Of a DNA stretch of 64,000 nucleotides, positions 52,810 through 61,845 are shown piece by piece. Origin of the DNA: Sphingobacteriales bacterium 44-61 (GTDB lineage Bacteria > Bacteroidota > Bacteroidia > Chitinophagales > Chitinophagaceae); contig MKTW01000001.1 in assembly GCA_001898405.1 (NCBI GenBank), positions 372,001 to 436,000 on the forward strand. The letters run 5' to 3'. Position numbers and translations under genes: made by a program. How positions within the stretch are numbered: position 1 is the stretch's first letter; every line of letters starts with the position of its first letter. The notes beneath the pieces were generated by a model. That model was not told the DNA's origin. It worked only from the letters and a program-made list of their open reading frames with translations, and searched no databases.

Positions 52810-55257
52810 TTATTCGCTGCGCAACGCTTTCACCGGGTTGGCCACCGCAGCTTTTATAGCATGGAAACCAACGGTGAGCAGTGCAATACAAACCGCTCCA
52901 AGACCGGCCGCTGCGAACATCCACCATTTGATATCAATGCGATAAGCATAATCCTGCAGCCATTTGCTCATCACCCACCAGGCAATGGGTGAGGCGATCA
53001 CCAGGGCGATCAGTACCAGTTTTACAAAATCGGAGGATAAGATCCGGACAATGCCCGTTACTGATGCGCCCAGCACTTTCCGGATACCGATCTCTTTTGT
53101 GCGTTGGAAAGAAGTGATAATAGCCAGTCCAAACAATCCCAGGCAGCTGATGATGATGGCAATCACTGTTGCCATATTGATCAGCCGGGAAAGATTACGT
53201 TCCTGCTTATACATTGATTCCAGCTCCTGGTCATAAAATTTGTATTTGAATGTGCCCGGAGGATAAAAGGCGTTCCATTTCTTCTCAATGTTCTTAAGTG
53301 TTTGCTGCCATTTGCCCGGGTCTTTATCATTCAGTTTGATATTGATCGTGCTGGTATTTGATTTGTTCGCCATAAGCGCCATCGGATCGATGGTGTTGTG
53401 AAAATCCTGCATATGAAAATCCTTTACTACACCTACGATCGGATATTTTCCGCCGGGCTGCCCTATCACTTTGCCTATAGCATCCTGCGGCGAAGAAAAT
53501 CCAAACGCCCGTACAGCTGTTTCATTGATCACAAATTCCCGCGTGGTATCAGAAGGCAGCAGGTTTCTGCCGGCCAGCAGTTTTATTCCATAGAGAGGTA
53601 TATAAGAAGTGTCTACTTCTTTCCGGAATACCTGGCGCTTCACTGGTTCCTTTGCCGGGTCACCGTCGCTGTATTCATACATGCTGGAAGAATAACCGGC
53701 CATCATTGGCTTTTGTCCCAGCGATATCATATTAATACCCGATTCTTTTTTTAATTCCTCTGCTAGGGCAAAATGTTTATCCTCATATTCCTTTTTCCAT
53801 AGCAGTTTCCAGGGAACATCCACCAACACCACTGCCTCCTTATCAAATCCCATATCCTTCTTAACTGTATAGCTCAACTGTGCTCCCATGATCAGCGCAC
53901 CGACAATAAAAGCCTGGGCAATTACAAACTGAAATACGATCAGTACTTTACGCAATGCCAAACGGTTATTGCCAACTTTCCACACGCCCTGTCCACGCAT
54001 GATACTTACCGGCTGCACTTTTGCGATCAGCCAGGCAGGATACCAGCCTGAAAGAAGGGTAACACATAATACCAGCGGGATAATAAATAATAACAACTTA
54101 AAAGTATTTGAATGCTCCAGCAGGCCATCAGGTAGGATATCACTGAGCAGGAAAAATCCCAGTTTGGCCAAAAAGAAGGCAAGCACAACAGCCATTATCA
54201 CAGTTGCCAGGGTTTCTGCCAGTATCTGACCGATAAGTGCTTTCCGTCCGCTACCCAACACTTTACGCACACCTATCTCCTTACTGCGTTGAGGCACCAG
54301 TGCCGTACTCAGGTTGATATAGTTAATGCAAGCCAGTAACAAAAGGAACCCACCAAGGCCGATCAATCCATATATGACAGGTCTGCTGGCTTTTCTTTGT
54401 TCGTATTCTTTGATATAACTGGAAAAATGTGATTCAGACATGGGCAGCAATTCAAACCAACGCGTCATTTTGAAAGGCGTTTTTCTATCCTGTTCAAATT
54501 CATTCCATTTTTGTGTAGCTACTGCAGAGATCTGTGATAATACTTTTGCAGTGTCTGCATTTTTTGCCAGTTGAAGATATACCCTGTCGCTGCCATTGGT
54601 ATTGGTCCAGCTATTGAGCTCATACACTTTTGGTTTCAGGTACCAGAATTCCTGTGCTATAAATTCAGTAGGATAATCCAGGTCTTTCACAATACCTGAG
54701 ATCGTTTTCTGTATGGTATCATTGTAGGCAATCGTTTTACCAATAAGCTGTGACGGTTGCTGGTCTCCAAAATAAGATTTGGCCCGGCTTTGCGTCAGCA
54801 CCACATTTTCAGGGGCATTGAAAGCAGTGGCTTTATTACCCGCCAGCCAGATATAAGGTACCATGCCAAAATAGGAAGAATCGGTGGCTACTATATTTTT
54901 AGGATCATCCAACACCAGGGGTTCACTACCCGGTCTTTCTATTTTAATGGTATTTATCCATTTTCCATACACAGGCACTACACGGTTCAATCCATTCACC
55001 TGTTCCCGGATGCCCTGGTAAAGAGGAGCAGAAACACCACCGTTATAAGATTCCTTTTCATCAAAAATGAATCCTGTCACCAGCCTGTATGTACGTTCCC
55101 TATCCGGTAATTTCTTATCGAAACTGAATTCATAACTAACAATGCTGTAAATGATCCAACAGGCACTGATGCCGATAGCCAGACCGAGTACATTGAGCAC
55201 AGTGAACAAACGATAACGACCCAGGCGGCGGAAAAGGGTTTTGAGTGCAGGAGGCAT
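52810..55257 (-). CDS. MacB/FtsX-family ABC transporter permease, duplicated
   Basis: ATG 55257 (MPPALKTLFRRLGRYRLFTV) is used; the frame continues to 55308 without a signal. The 815-residue protein contains two FtsX units, each with a periplasmic MacB-type domain: first near VLNVLGLAIGIS and VPQRSKEIGVRKVLGSGRKAL, second near TKEIGIRKVLGASVTGIVRI. The two EIGIRKVLGA-type coupling loops indicate two permease halves on one chain. No ATPase gene is adjacent, so the partner lies elsewhere. These permeases are numerous in Bacteroidota and export envelope lipids, peptides or drugs. Confidence 0.9.
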   Translation of the reverse strand: MPPALKTLFRRLGRYRLFTVLNVLGLAIGISACWIIYSIVSYEFSFDKKLPDRERTYRLVTGFIFDEKESYNGGVSAPLYQGIREQVNGLNRVVPVYGKWINTIKIERPGSEPLVLDDPKNIVATDSSYFGMVPYIWLAGNKATAFNAPENVVLTQSRAKSYFGDQQPSQLIGKTIAYNDTIQKTISGIVKDLDYPTEFIAQEFWYLKPKVYELNSWTNTNGSDRVYLQLAKNADTAKVLSQISAVATQKWNEFEQDRKTPFKMTRWFELLPMSESHFSSYIKEYEQRKASRPVIYGLIGLGGFLLLLACINYINLSTALVPQRSKEIGVRKVLGSGRKALIGQILAETLATVIMAVVLAFFLAKLGFFLLSDILPDGLLEHSNTFKLLLFIIPLVLCVTLLSGWYPAWLIAKVQPVSIMRGQGVWKVGNNRLALRKVLIVFQFVIAQAFIVGALIMGAQLSYTVKKDMGFDKEAVVLVDVPWKLLWKKEYEDKHFALAEELKKESGINMISLGQKPMMAGYSSSMYEYSDGDPAKEPVKRQVFRKEVDTSYIPLYGIKLLAGRNLLPSDTTREFVINETAVRAFGFSSPQDAIGKVIGQPGGKYPIVGVVKDFHMQDFHNTIDPMALMANKSNTSTINIKLNDKDPGKWQQTLKNIEKKWNAFYPPGTFKYKFYDQELESMYKQERNLSRLINMATVIAIIISCLGLFGLAIITSFQRTKEIGIRKVLGASVTGIVRILSSDFVKLVLIALVIASPIAWWVMSKWLQDYAYRIDIKWWMFAAAGLGAVCIALLTVGFHAIKAAVANPVKALRSE

Positions 55258-55442
55258 GCTATTAGTTTTTGATGAAAATATGGTGTCACCAGATACCAGG
55301 AATTGCAATAAGATATTTTCGTTCCAATTTTATAAATATCTATAAATCAACTGGATAGGTGAAAAAACAGGGATAGGGGTGTTCGTTAACGGACAGTTGG
55401 TGTCCGGTTGCGGACGCAAGCGCAATAAGCTGTAAAATATGT

Positions 55443-55913
55443 TTAGTATTCCTCAGGGCCTGTCCTTGTCTTTTCCATTTTCAGCAGGATAAAGCTCACC
55501 AACAGAAATGAAACAAAGAACGTATATGTCACATTCCTGTGGCCAGGTACATAATAGTTATTGCCCGAAGAGATCCAGGAGCCGTTCATTTCACCAGTAC
55601 TATAAAACAGCAGTATCAGACTGGCCGACAGCAAAAGGCCTATAATAAAAATAAGGAATGGCCTGCGTTGTATCATTATGCTCGCCCTGGTTGCTTCCCG
55701 GCTGTAGGTAGTGAAAAAAAATCCGGCCAGGCAGCCGGCTGTCATCCAGACAACATAATAAAGTGCTGTGCTTCCAAAGCCGGCATTGCCATTCAACCGG
55801 CGGCTATCAGGGCCGGGCAAAATTGTGACAAGCAAAGCCCCGGCAATATCAATCACTATTGCCGGGATAAGGTAACACAAAATGATTATACAGATCGTCT
55901 TTAGAAAACTCAT
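55443..55913 (-). CDS. Four-helix membrane protein of the AAA+ gene cluster
   Basis: The 156-residue protein has four hydrophobic segments (about 5-30, 50-70, 84-102 and 130-147) with an RRPF loop. No family was recognised. It lies 9 nt after the 208-residue gene on the same strand, as last gene of a likely operon with the AAA+ ATPase. Confidence 0.75.
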   Translation of the reverse strand: MSFLKTICIIILCYLIPAIVIDIAGALLVTILPGPDSRRLNGNAGFGSTALYYVVWMTAGCLAGFFFTTYSREATRASIMIQRRPFLIFIIGLLLSASLILLFYSTGEMNGSWISSGNNYYVPGHRNVTYTFFVSFLLVSFILLKMEKTRTGPEEY

Positions 55914-55922
55914 GTATATGTT

Positions 55923-56549
55923 TTACTGTTTATCCCTGTATACTTCAAACACAAAACAGGGCCAGGTCACTTTAGTATTATATAACCCTTTCCGGTACCA
56001 GGGCTCATAAGTGGATGTCACGTACAGGCTTTTACCTGGGTAAGCAGACGAAGCATACCGATATTGCTTATTCCTGATGCCGAGATAATAATCCGAATCA
56101 ACTAACTGAAAACCCAGTTGTTTAAATTCCTCCAAAAGTTTATCTCCCAATTCCTTTTTGTGAATGGTATGTGCTGCCCGCCAGCTGGCCTGCGGGTTGA
56201 TATCAATATAAAAAGTAGAAAGTGGCATTACCAGTTCATTACCGGCAGTATCGGTTACAACTGACCGGTGTTGCGCAGCAAACTCTCCTTTACTAGCATG
56301 TACAAAATCGGGAGAACGGTCTTTCATATATAATTGAACACATTGCAGGCTGCTACAGTCTGCCAGTTCAATCAGTTCTGTTGCCGTTAGTGCATCCCTT
56401 GTTGCTGTAGCTGCATTGATCTGTGATACATCTTCATGGACAATTTCAATCTCCGGCGATTTTTCCCTTTTCCCATCAACACATTCGCATATACTTAAGT
56501 AGGCAGCTCCTACAACAAAGATCACAATATAGCCGGTACCTCTGCGCAT
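55923..56549 (-). CDS. Anchored protein of unknown function in the AAA+ gene cluster
   Basis: This 208-residue protein has an N-terminal hydrophobic helix (about 6-20: YIVIFVVGAAYLSICEC) that is either a signal anchor or a lipoprotein-like signal. The mature part is charged, includes ELADCSSLQCVQLYMKDRSPD and ends in VTWPCFVFEVYRDKQ. Paired cysteines (21/23 and two in DCSSLQC) may form disulfides. No family was recognised. It lies 43 nt after the AAA+ gene and 9 nt before the four-helix gene. Confidence 0.72.
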   Translation of the reverse strand: MRRGTGYIVIFVVGAAYLSICECVDGKREKSPEIEIVHEDVSQINAATATRDALTATELIELADCSSLQCVQLYMKDRSPDFVHASKGEFAAQHRSVVTDTAGNELVMPLSTFYIDINPQASWRAAHTIHKKELGDKLLEEFKQLGFQLVDSDYYLGIRNKQYRYASSAYPGKSLYVTSTYEPWYRKGLYNTKVTWPCFVFEVYRDKQ

Positions 56550-56592
56550 AGTTTTAAATCTCCTGCATCAAAATATCAAGGTGCTTAAAAAA

Positions 56593-59211
56593 TTAATGCT
56601 GTTTAAATCCAATACTTCTTCTCCTGCTTGCTTCCGGCAATTGCAACTGTTCAATATCAGCAAGCGTTACATATTGCAATAGCTCCGGCGTACGCTGTTC
56701 CTTTGTCAGCGCTGCCATACGCAGGTACTGCCTGTTCACAATCGCTTCTACCGCTTGCCTCACAAAACGTGCATTGCCAAAAAACTTATCGCGGTTCTCA
56801 CAAGCGCGGTTCAGGTAATCCGAGAGGCTGGCAGCAGCTTCGGAATTTAATAAAAGTTCATGAAGGGCCAGTTGTTTTTCTGCTATCGTGTAAAGCTCTT
56901 CATAACTGTAATCCGGCAGGCTGTAAGTGGCATCAAATCTTGATTGCAGTCCCGGGTTGGAACGTACAAATTCATTCATGTTATCAGGATAACCGGCAGC
57001 AATCACAGCAAACTTGCCCCTATGATCTTCCATCATTTTCAACAGCGTTTCAATGGCTTCACTTCCAAAATCGTTTTCTCCACTGTCGGCAAGAGAATAT
57101 GCTTCATCAATAAAAAGAACACCACCCATTGCCTGGCGAATAGCATCGGCTGTTTTTATAGCTGTTTGTCCTACATAAGCTGCTACCAGGTTTTGACGGT
57201 CCACTTCTACAACATGCCCCCGCTCCAGCAGACCAAGGGCTTTGTAGATTTTGCCCAGCAGTCGTGCAAGGGTGGTTTTTCCTGTACCGGGATTACCGGT
57301 CATCAACGTGTGCAGTGAAAACCTGTTCAATACATCCTTGCCTGTCTCGGAATAGAAACGTACCAGGTTTATTTTGTCACGCACTTCCTGTTTTATTTGC
57401 TGAAGCCCAACCATGTTGTCAAGTTGCTGTAGCGCTTCATCCAGTTCAGCCTGGTTAATGGTCAGGATCAGTTTGGTCCTCTGCTCTTCTTCAAATACTT
57501 TTTCCAGGTCTTCCAGTTCAATCCTGCTCAATTCATCTTTGGAAAGGGTGTCCAGGTTTCCCTGTTTTAGCAGGCGGATGCCCATTTCCCGTTTTGCTTC
57601 ATCAATGATCGAAAACACCAGGCGTCCATTGCCAAAATATTTGTCCCGGGCGCGATAAAGATTGGTCAGTCTTTTCCTGAGTTCGGCCTCTGCTGCATTA
57701 CTTAAAGCAGCTTCCTCTTTTTTCAGGGCTGCACCGGCGATCAGCATCAGTTCGTCAGGCAGGTAATCTTCAAAATGAAAATGCTGGCTGAACCTGGATT
57801 TCAACCCGGGATTGGACTCCAAAAAAGCATTTACTTCATTGGGATATCCTGCCCCAATGATAGCAATATCGCCAGGGCCATCGCTCATTTCTTTCAGGAG
57901 CATTTCAATTACTTCAGCACCATAATCTTTATTATCGCTACCGCTTCTTGCCAGTGCATACACTTCATCAAGAAACAGGATACCACCTCTTGCTTTAGTG
58001 ATCATTGCCTTGGTCTTGGGTGCAGTTTGACCGATGAATTCCCCCACCAGGTCGGCGCGGGTGGCTTCCACCACATGTCCCTTGCTCAACAGGCCCATAG
58101 CTTTATAGATCCTGCCCAACAAGCGCACGACGGTAGTTTTTCCCGTACCAGGATTACCTGTGAAGATGCTGTGAAGAGAAAGTTGCCCGTCATCAGCAAA
58201 TCCTTTTTCCATCCGGAGCTTGTTAAACTTCAGGTACTCTATATTCTCATGAATGGTTTGCTTCACGCCGGTCATGCCCACCAGGCTGTTCAGTTCACTC
58301 ATAGCATCTTCTAAAACAGTTTTAGTTACCTGCCTTGTATCTGAAGAAGGATGATTGACAGTAAATTGACCAATAGGTTGCAAGAGACCTTCTACTTCCG
58401 CATCTCCTACTGTAAACTGCCCCGAAGCGATATTGACGTCCATAAAACTGAGATAAAGCAGGTAAGTCCCGTTTTTCCAGAAACCGGGCTGGGTTTCGCC
58501 ATAGGTCAATCGAACAAATTCAGTTTGTGATGAAGAAATGCCTGTAAAAACTGTATCGTATTTGAATGATACTACTGAAAACCCATTGAGGGCATCAATA
58601 ATGTTCAGTTTAAATTCAAGGGTCCTGGCTTCTGTAAATTTTCTTTTGATGGCTATTTCCAGGCCAAGATGTTCCGTTTCGGTGCTCTGTAATTGACGCA
58701 GGTAACGATAGCCCTGGTTTTTTTCACGCCGGTCTGTATAAGAAGGGTAGATCTTTAGCTCCTCAAACTGAAAGTAGGGATTGAAGTTTTCTGTTACCTG
58801 GCCCAATTTATCTATGATAATGGTTTTGGTAAAAACTACGGAGTCGTTCACCAATACTTCCCACAGGTATTGATCGGCTATCCAGTAACCTCCGCCAGGA
58901 GTGCCCCAGGAACCAGTGATAACATTGGAAATATCGGAAAGTTGAAAATCAATCGCATGATCGCCGGCATACATCACCTTTTTTGTAGTGAGGGCTGTGC
59001 AACGGATTTTAAAGAACAAAGGATTCTCTTCTTTCTTGCAAAGCAGGTTAACTATTTCAATATCCCAGTACAGGTATTTTGTTTCTGCCTGATCAAATCT
59101 TGTGCGGTATTTGTTGACGGAGGGCTTATGCTTTAACAATTCCTGCTTCACAAAAAACTGGATATCTTTTACGGCGCAGACAGGTGCAGGGTTTGGAGGA
59201 TTAGTGGACAT
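56593..59211 (-). CDS. Tandem CbxX/CfqX-type AAA+ ATPase with N-terminal beta-rich domain
   Basis: The 872-residue protein has a beta-rich N-terminal region (about 1-300) with no known family and two AAA+ modules of the CbxX/CfqX/SpoVK type. Module 1: Walker A GNPGTGKTTV near 350, Walker B ILFLDEVYAL near 409. Module 2: Walker A GNPGTGKTTL near 636, Walker B VLFIDEAYSL near 696. Each carries the conserved GxxVE and FIGQTA/YVGQTA pore-loop segments (residues about 385 and 672) and the sensor residues in NPGLKSRF/NPGLQSRF. Such ATPases remodel protein substrates. It sits between a secreted cysteine-rich gene (53 nt upstream) and two unknown genes, all on the same strand. Confidence 0.88.
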   Translation of the reverse strand: MSTNPPNPAPVCAVKDIQFFVKQELLKHKPSVNKYRTRFDQAETKYLYWDIEIVNLLCKKEENPLFFKIRCTALTTKKVMYAGDHAIDFQLSDISNVITGSWGTPGGGYWIADQYLWEVLVNDSVVFTKTIIIDKLGQVTENFNPYFQFEELKIYPSYTDRREKNQGYRYLRQLQSTETEHLGLEIAIKRKFTEARTLEFKLNIIDALNGFSVVSFKYDTVFTGISSSQTEFVRLTYGETQPGFWKNGTYLLYLSFMDVNIASGQFTVGDAEVEGLLQPIGQFTVNHPSSDTRQVTKTVLEDAMSELNSLVGMTGVKQTIHENIEYLKFNKLRMEKGFADDGQLSLHSIFTGNPGTGKTTVVRLLGRIYKAMGLLSKGHVVEATRADLVGEFIGQTAPKTKAMITKARGGILFLDEVYALARSGSDNKDYGAEVIEMLLKEMSDGPGDIAIIGAGYPNEVNAFLESNPGLKSRFSQHFHFEDYLPDELMLIAGAALKKEEAALSNAAEAELRKRLTNLYRARDKYFGNGRLVFSIIDEAKREMGIRLLKQGNLDTLSKDELSRIELEDLEKVFEEEQRTKLILTINQAELDEALQQLDNMVGLQQIKQEVRDKINLVRFYSETGKDVLNRFSLHTLMTGNPGTGKTTLARLLGKIYKALGLLERGHVVEVDRQNLVAAYVGQTAIKTADAIRQAMGGVLFIDEAYSLADSGENDFGSEAIETLLKMMEDHRGKFAVIAAGYPDNMNEFVRSNPGLQSRFDATYSLPDYSYEELYTIAEKQLALHELLLNSEAAASLSDYLNRACENRDKFFGNARFVRQAVEAIVNRQYLRMAALTKEQRTPELLQYVTLADIEQLQLPEASRRRSIGFKQH

Positions 59212-59264
59212 GGTTCGACAAACAAAGTTTTCGGTTGGTGAATATGCTCAAATAAAAGGCTCTC

Positions 59265-59714
59265 TTATTGGGCTGTTGGAATAATTATTTTCTTCCAGTT
59301 GCTGTTGGCCTTGGTAATGGCAACACCTTTTGTTGGCTCAACAGTAGTAAGCATTGCTTCGCAATATCCGCAGCCAACAGGAATGCAGATGATCACAGAT
59401 CCGGAAGCGCTGACAGTGCAACCGCCCTGTCCTTCTTTGCAAGCGCAGGTGAAGGCACCCGTTATGTTCCCATTCGCCTGTTGCACAATGATCACTTGTT
59501 TATTATCGGTATAGCTGGTGCGGTATCCTTCTTTGACAGTTATTTTCCCGCCTTTGAATACTGTTCCTTCCGGAAGCCGGGAAGTAACAAGGATTTCATC
59601 GCCGGTATTGGCATACCGGTCATGGGCGTCTTTTACAACGGGTTTTCGCTTAGTTTGTGCGCTGATGAGAGTAGCCGCACATAAAAAAGCAAAGAGCAAC
59701 CATATTTTTCTCAT
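59265..59714 (-). CDS. Secreted cysteine-rich protein at the head of the AAA+ gene cluster
   Basis: ATG 59714 (MRKIWLLFAFLCAATLISAQ) starts a clear signal peptide, giving 149 residues; the open frame further upstream is not a signal. The mature chain is short and carries six cysteines clustered in TCACKEGQGGC and CIPVGCGYC. The patterns suggest metal binding or disulfides. No family was recognised. It is the first gene of a run of four same-strand genes with gaps of 53, 43 and 9 nt. Confidence 0.72.
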   Translation of the reverse strand: MRKIWLLFAFLCAATLISAQTKRKPVVKDAHDRYANTGDEILVTSRLPEGTVFKGGKITVKEGYRTSYTDNKQVIIVQQANGNITGAFTCACKEGQGGCTVSASGSVIICIPVGCGYCEAMLTTVEPTKGVAITKANSNWKKIIIPTAQ

Positions 59715-60087
59715 GGCAGAAGTTTTAGGGGGGCATTGCGTATCATTTGATCTATATAATAATAGCACTGCTAAAGATACTGCGGTTAGAGGGGAAGTCA
59801 GGTACACCGGGAGTTGAAAAATGTGGTAATCAAAAAAGGTCAATTTTAAGGTATATGAATTCTGCGTTAGACTTTCCCAGGTCTGTATTTTACTTTAAAC
59901 GAACCTTCAATCGCATCCAACATAACGATATATACTTGCCACTTACCCGGGTTACGTATATCCCTCATAAGGGTTAGCCGGCGCTGCACAGGGTGGCATT
60001 CCAGGCTGAGAACAAGTGTTGATTGCATCAATAAAAAACGGATGCCGAAGGCAACCGTCAATACATTTCAATAAAAAATCAGGACTA
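59715..60087. other. Intergenic region between the AAA+ operon and the second toxin gene
   Basis: No convincing gene in these 373 nt. The only long frames are short shadows lacking a signal or family. It must hold the minus-strand promoter for the secreted gene, but no exact TAnnTTTG box was found. Confidence 0.5.
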
Positions 60088-60378
60088 TTATCCTTTGAAC
60101 TTAAGCTTCGGATTGCGTCTCGTATGGAACACCGCAAAAACAACTACTTCTGCTTTGATGATCTCATATACGATCACATAAGGGAACCGTTTCAAGGCAG
60201 CCTGCCGGAAATTCTTTCTGATCTTACCGAAGTATTCAGGATGAGATTTTACTTTTAAAAAATAACTGTCCAACTCGGTTAAAAAATCCTCTCCCAACCC
60301 TTCTTTTTGTTCTTCATACCACCAGTATGCTTCCTGCATCATCGCAGCAGCACGGGGTTTTATCACCAGTGAGTACAT
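60088..60378 (-). CDS. ParE/RelE-family toxin (second copy)
   Basis: The 96-residue protein has the same layout as the toxin at 33283: WYEEQKEGLGEDFL, HPEYFGKI, FRQAALKRFPYVIVYEI and FAVFHTRRNPKLK. The antitoxin gene overlaps it by one nt (TAATG), so the two are translationally coupled. ParE-type action on gyrase or RelE-type mRNA cleavage cannot be decided from the sequence. Confidence 0.85.
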   Translation of the reverse strand: MYSLVIKPRAAAMMQEAYWWYEEQKEGLGEDFLTELDSYFLKVKSHPEYFGKIRKNFRQAALKRFPYVIVYEIIKAEVVVFAVFHTRRNPKLKFKG

Positions 60379-60617
60379 TAAGGTTTCTTTTTGCTTCTGA
60401 TGATATCCTTTGTCTCGTTCCAGCTATAGGATCTGCTTTTACCTTTTACATGCTTATCACGCTCCTGCTCCAGTATCTTTATGTGGTCTGCAGAAAGTTT
60501 GAACTTGTCGCCATCGGTGATCTCGTCTTCCACCAGCAGGTAAAGCCCTTTCACTTTTTTATCATCAGCATCGGCTATATAGGTCATCAGTTTTTTTCGG
60601 ATCGCTGCCGTTGTCAT
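60378..60617 (-). CDS. Antitoxin partner of the second ParE/RelE toxin
   Basis: ATG 60617 (MTTAAIRKKLMTYI) is preferred over an in-frame GTG at 60626, since the -7 box TAAATTTG (60634-60641) would leave almost no leader for the GTG. The 79-residue protein is charged with a C-terminal tail, LEQERDKHVKGKSRSYSWNE, that resembles the tail of the first antitoxin. The antitoxin stop and toxin start share one nucleotide. Confidence 0.78.
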   Translation of the reverse strand: MTTAAIRKKLMTYIADADDKKVKGLYLLVEDEITDGDKFKLSADHIKILEQERDKHVKGKSRSYSWNETKDIIRSKKKP

Positions 60618-60626
60618 TATTTCCAC

Positions 60627-60641
60627 ATTTGTACAAATTTA
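60627..60641 (-). promoter_or_regulatory. Promoter and palindromic operator of the second toxin-antitoxin pair
   Basis: ATTTGTACAAAT (60627-60638) is a perfect 12-bp palindrome overlapping the TAAATTTG -7 box (60634-60641 on the minus strand). Antitoxins usually repress their own operon by binding a palindrome like this. Confidence 0.55.
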
Positions 60642-60960
60642 CTTTTTTTTAGCCTTTCAGGTATTTATTTAATACATTCTGTATAAAATAAATACTCTAT
60701 CACTGCATCGGATGATATTTCTGGATCGCTGCCGCCAACGTTTCTACCTCAGTTTGCCGATACCGCTCTGTGAATGAAGGATATCAGGCTTATTAACCGG
60801 TCATTTACAGCAATAATTATCGGCAACGGCAATGTTGATTTTTCCTCACTGCCTTATAACTCATTTGCAGATTTTATTGCTCTATCAACCCAACTTTCTC
60901 TAATTCAAGTATCTGTTTGCGCATAATTTATTGATTGAATTTGGTGATCAGTGGATCTTT
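60642..60960. other. Intergenic region downstream of the lipoprotein gene
   Basis: No gene or convincing RNA in these 319 nt. An A/T-rich stretch follows the antitoxin promoter; no T-terminated hairpin was found for the lipoprotein gene at 60961. Confidence 0.5.
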
Positions 60961-61713
60961 CTAAAGTGTATGTGTCATCATCATTGCCGGCCCTCCACCC
61001 CACTGGTCCAGTACATATAGAACTGCAATCTCAACATGATTCCATGGAGCAGTCCCCATTTGAACAGGCAGGAATGAAAAGAACTGTACGTTCTCTACAT
61101 CGCCATTGTTGTTCGTACAATTAGTATTACACTTCCACTCTCCGCCGCCTACGTGAAACACACCACCACCGGTCTTCCAGTAGTCACGCCCTACAACTAT
61201 CGATTTCAAATTGGCAGGAATATTTTTCACAAAAAAATAAGGATCGTCCGGACGAAGTGCGACAACAGCGAAATTTCCAATACCATCCTTTAACTCAACC
61301 CGCGGCTTCCAGCGAAGGTCGGAGAAACCCTTTGGTCCGGCTATCGCCAGCCCGGCTTTTTGTGTTATAGTCGCTTGCTGATTGAAAACCCATTGAGATA
61401 AATAAGAATTCCCGAATTTAAGTTTAGAAAAGACCTGGATGGTCAATATGCCGCTGCCGGCCTCAAACTGGTTGATGTCTGCAGAAAGGGTATCATTGTG
61501 GTTGGATAATACAACGCGTTTTTGCTGACCGTTGATATTCCAGACTGCTATGGCAGAGTCTACAAGAGCCGACCCGAGGTATGATTTATCCAATTCAACT
61601 GAAAAGTTCCTTTGACGGATCTCAGGGTCAGGAGATATCGTTTTTTTACAACTGCTACCTAATATCAGGAGGAATGCAGCGGCTATAAGAATATGCTTGA
61701 TATTAACGGCCAT
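60961..61713 (-). CDS. Lipoprotein of unknown function
   Basis: The 250-residue protein has a lipoprotein signal (HILIAAAFLLILGSSCKK, Cys22). The mature part looks like a beta-sandwich: LTIQVFSKLKFGNSYLSQW, VGRDYWKTGGGVFHVGGGEW and VEIAVLYVLDQWGGGPAMM. A cysteine pair sits in KCNTNCTNNN. No family was recognised. It lies 132 nt from the isomerase gene on the same strand; operon membership is unclear. Confidence 0.7.
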   Translation of the reverse strand: MAVNIKHILIAAAFLLILGSSCKKTISPDPEIRQRNFSVELDKSYLGSALVDSAIAVWNINGQQKRVVLSNHNDTLSADINQFEAGSGILTIQVFSKLKFGNSYLSQWVFNQQATITQKAGLAIAGPKGFSDLRWKPRVELKDGIGNFAVVALRPDDPYFFVKNIPANLKSIVVGRDYWKTGGGVFHVGGGEWKCNTNCTNNNGDVENVQFFSFLPVQMGTAPWNHVEIAVLYVLDQWGGGPAMMMTHTL

Positions 61714-61845
61714 AATACTGGTGTAGCGGATTTAAAGGTTTCCACTATGGAACCAAAACTATACGCCGTTTTTGTAATCATCCTTTTGAAACGACACCAA
61801 CTGGCCAAATTGCTGAATGAACTGGAAGACAAATATCAGGCAGGA

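Noticed and set aside
60016-60258. Plus-strand frame antisense to the second toxin gene
   Set aside because: The toxin on the minus strand has a clear family fold and an overlapping antitoxin; the plus-strand frame has none.
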